Source: Stieleria mannarensis (GTDB lineage Bacteria; Planctomycetota; Planctomycetia; Pirellulales; Pirellulaceae). Taken from it: a DNA stretch of 64,000 bases. Position 1 is the stretch's first letter; each line of letters starts with the position of its first letter. Position numbers and translations under genes: made by a program. Under the pieces are notes generated by a model. It was not told the origin of the DNA. It did no database searches and worked only from the letters and a program-made list of their open reading frames with translations. The stretch spans positions 110,518 through 174,517 of the forward strand of contig NZ_JACEHH010000016.1 of assembly GCF_014154935.1 (NCBI RefSeq), given 5' to 3'. Below, piece after piece: positions 62,857 to 64,000 of this stretch.

Positions 62857-63812
62857 CGCTTCGAAGCAAGCCCGACGGCCGCCAAGACCTTTCGCACCAC
62901 CAGCGGAAAAATCCCCAGCAGCGCAAACGCGACGGTCAACTGCAGCAACTGGGCGGGTGCGATCACCGCGCCGACTCCCTCTTCGGCCAGCACGGTCAGG
63001 TTGGGGACGCGTGATCCGGCGAAAACATAGACCATCGTCCCGGGCAACATCCCCAATTGGCTGACCCACCAAAACGTCCAGACCCGAATCGGCGTCAATC
63101 CCATCACCAAATTGATCACGAAAAATGGAACGGCCGGGATCAGCCGTAGCGTGAACAAGTAAAACGCACCCTCGTCGGCCAATCGTCGCTGGAAGGTCTG
63201 CATCGATTCACCATACCGCGACTCGACGGCATCGCGAAGCAGATAGCGGCTGCTGAGAAACGCCACCGTCGCCCCGGCCGTCGACGCGAAACTGACCAGC
63301 ACGAGCGTGCGGCCGAAACCGAAGTACCAACCGTAAACCAACGTCAACGCCGCCGCCCCCGGCAGCGACAATCCCGTCACGGCGACGTAAACGCCAAACG
63401 CAACCGCGTACACCGCCAGCGGATGTTCGCTTTGAACCGTCCGCAATTGCGATTCACGCTCGGCCAGCGACTGCAGTGAAATCACATCGCGATACAAAAA
63501 CCCCACGGTCGCAACCGTCACGGTCAGCAGCGCAAAGACGATCAATTTCCACGTCGCGCTCGACGAGGGCTTGGGCGGTTGGGGAGTCTCGGTTGACGCT
63601 GTGTCAACGGCTTGGGGATCGGATTGAGCATCTCGCCGGACCGCGTTCGTTTGGCATAGCGACGCTTGTCTAGCTGGACCATTTGATTGATTCAGGCTCC
63701 CCTCTCCCCCGAAAAACTGGCGAGCTCCAGCGAGCCCGTTTTTCGGGGGAGAGGGGCCGGGGGTGAGGGGGATTCCCAGGCGTCGGTGACACATCGGAGT
63801 GTGAACGATCAT
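62835..63812 (-). CDS. TVP38/TMEM64 family membrane protein, N-terminus affected by a repeat
   Basis: A DedA/VTT-superfamily protein with about five helices: WKLIVFALLTVTVATVGFLY, VYAVAFGVYVAVTGLSLPGAAAL, VLVSFASTAGATVAFLSSRY, and the conserved FTLRLIPAVPFFVINLVMGLT. SRVPNLTVL and a C-terminal helix follow. About 325 aa from the ATG at 63812. The start is uncertain: between the ATGs (63812, 63794) and the first helix lies a palindromic repeat (63699-63756) read as LTPGPSPPKNGLAG, and after it no ATG, GTG or TTG is in frame before the membrane domain. A frame disruption or unusual start is therefore possible. Confidence 0.75.
   Translation of the reverse strand: MIVHTPMCHRRLGIPLTPGPSPPKNGLAGARQFFGGEGSLNQSNGPARQASLCQTNAVRRDAQSDPQAVDTASTETPQPPKPSSSATWKLIVFALLTVTVATVGFLYRDVISLQSLAERESQLRTVQSEHPLAVYAVAFGVYVAVTGLSLPGAAALTLVYGWYFGFGRTLVLVSFASTAGATVAFLSSRYLLRDAVESRYGESMQTFQRRLADEGAFYLFTLRLIPAVPFFVINLVMGLTPIRVWTFWWVSQLGMLPGTMVYVFAGSRVPNLTVLAEEGVGAVIAPAQLLQLTVAFALLGIFPLVVRKVLAAVGLASKRKGDGGR
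63699..63756. repeat. GC-rich palindrome (TPGPSPP-type), copy 1
   Basis: Perfect 19-bp arms (63699-63717 and 63738-63756) around a 20-nt spacer, flanked by GGGGGTGAGGGGG. Related ends occur at 63916 onward and, as a fragment, near 60515-60560. It is inside the apparent N-terminal coding region of the TVP38 gene. Confidence 0.75.
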
Positions 63813-63915
63813 ACGACGAAACTCTCTGCAGAGATGAATTGCTCCAGCAAGAAATGCATTGCGGTAACCTTCAGGATTTGCCGAGTCAATCGAGGTGCAA
63901 CTGTTCGACGCTGAA

Positions 63916-64000
63916 CCCCTCACCCCCGACCCCTCTCCCCAAAAACAGATCGAGGTCAAACTCACTCGACGATCAGTGTCGTTCGCGCGATCTGTTTTGG
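63916..64000. repeat. GC-rich palindromic element, cut by the window edge
   Basis: CCCCTCACCCCCGACCCCTC starts the same kind of element as at 63699-63756. It contains AAAACAGATCG near 63942 and its inverse CGATCTGTTTT at the extreme right end, so the second arm is at or beyond the window edge. No gene is supported at 63813-64000. Confidence 0.6.

Overview
The window is chromosomal DNA of a planctomycete, most likely a member of the Pirellulaceae (Rhodopirellula/Stieleria/Novipirellula type). The evidence is direct: two prepilin-headed DUF1559 proteins and a third DUF1559-like protein, two large FG-GAP/UnbV (CRTAC1-type) lipoproteins, a Lys/Ala histone-tail-like protein, GC-rich coding, many GTG/TTG starts and long palindromic interspersed repeats. 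I see no plasmid, phage or insertion-sequence gene. The species assignment is inference.

Layout. 1-1.8 kb: a minus-strand envelope set (lipoprotein, DUF1559, start of a secreted protein). 2.2-4.1 kb: an overlapping pair, FAD amine oxidoreductase plus PhnX-like hydrolase, that looks like an aminophosphonate catabolic unit. 4.2-7.4 kb: a secreted SH3-repeat protein and an unknown. 8.0-11.3 kb: the translation cluster rpsB-tsf-pyrH-frr. 11.6-16.2 kb: MoxR ATPase, FHA-GAF histidine kinase, ArfB-like release factor, tRNA-Glu and csrA. 16.5-22.7 kb: an aldehyde dehydrogenase, a low-complexity lipoprotein, and a 2-keto-3-deoxy-acid dehydratase plus ketoglutarate-semialdehyde dehydrogenase pair (Weimberg-type pentose or uronate oxidation). 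22.8-27 kb: a 1300-aa FG-GAP/UnbV lipoprotein. 27-36 kb: surE, guaA, ettA, a basic protein and a 1380-aa protein of unknown function. 36.7-45 kb: membrane protein, rhamnulokinase, 5-formyl-THF cyclo-ligase, KAS III, UPF0301, a PPP phosphatase, and a PhoR/PhoB-like two-component pair. 45-51 kb: an AraC regulator divergent from DUF1559, a small lipoprotein and a TPR-UnbV lipoprotein. 51-64 kb, all minus strand: an ECF sigma operon (sigma, single-TM protein, two secreted proteins), an HD-GYP protein, a PQQ-propeller protein, a divergent sigma-like protein, xseA-dapF and a TVP38/TMEM64 protein.

The most striking non-coding content is several palindromic repeat families. Three of them share one architecture: a GTAG tetranucleotide, an 8-bp stem and a GCCA, GCCAA or GCGA loop. 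They usually occur as inverted pairs, and stem changes between copies are compensated. This is the design of REP/BIME elements mobilised by RAYT (Y1 HUH) transposases, but no RAYT gene lies in the window. One inverted pair is embedded in frame in the leader of a secreted protein. A fourth family (about 200-235 bp, with about 29-bp terminal inverted repeats at two of three loci) and GC-rich palindromic elements look MITE-like. Many intergenic spaces between convergent genes are occupied by these repeats.

Functionally the region mixes housekeeping translation and nucleotide genes with carbohydrate and phosphonate catabolism and planctomycete-specific envelope proteins. Starts were re-chosen from Shine-Dalgarno spacing, signal peptides and family conservation where the longest reading frame was implausible.
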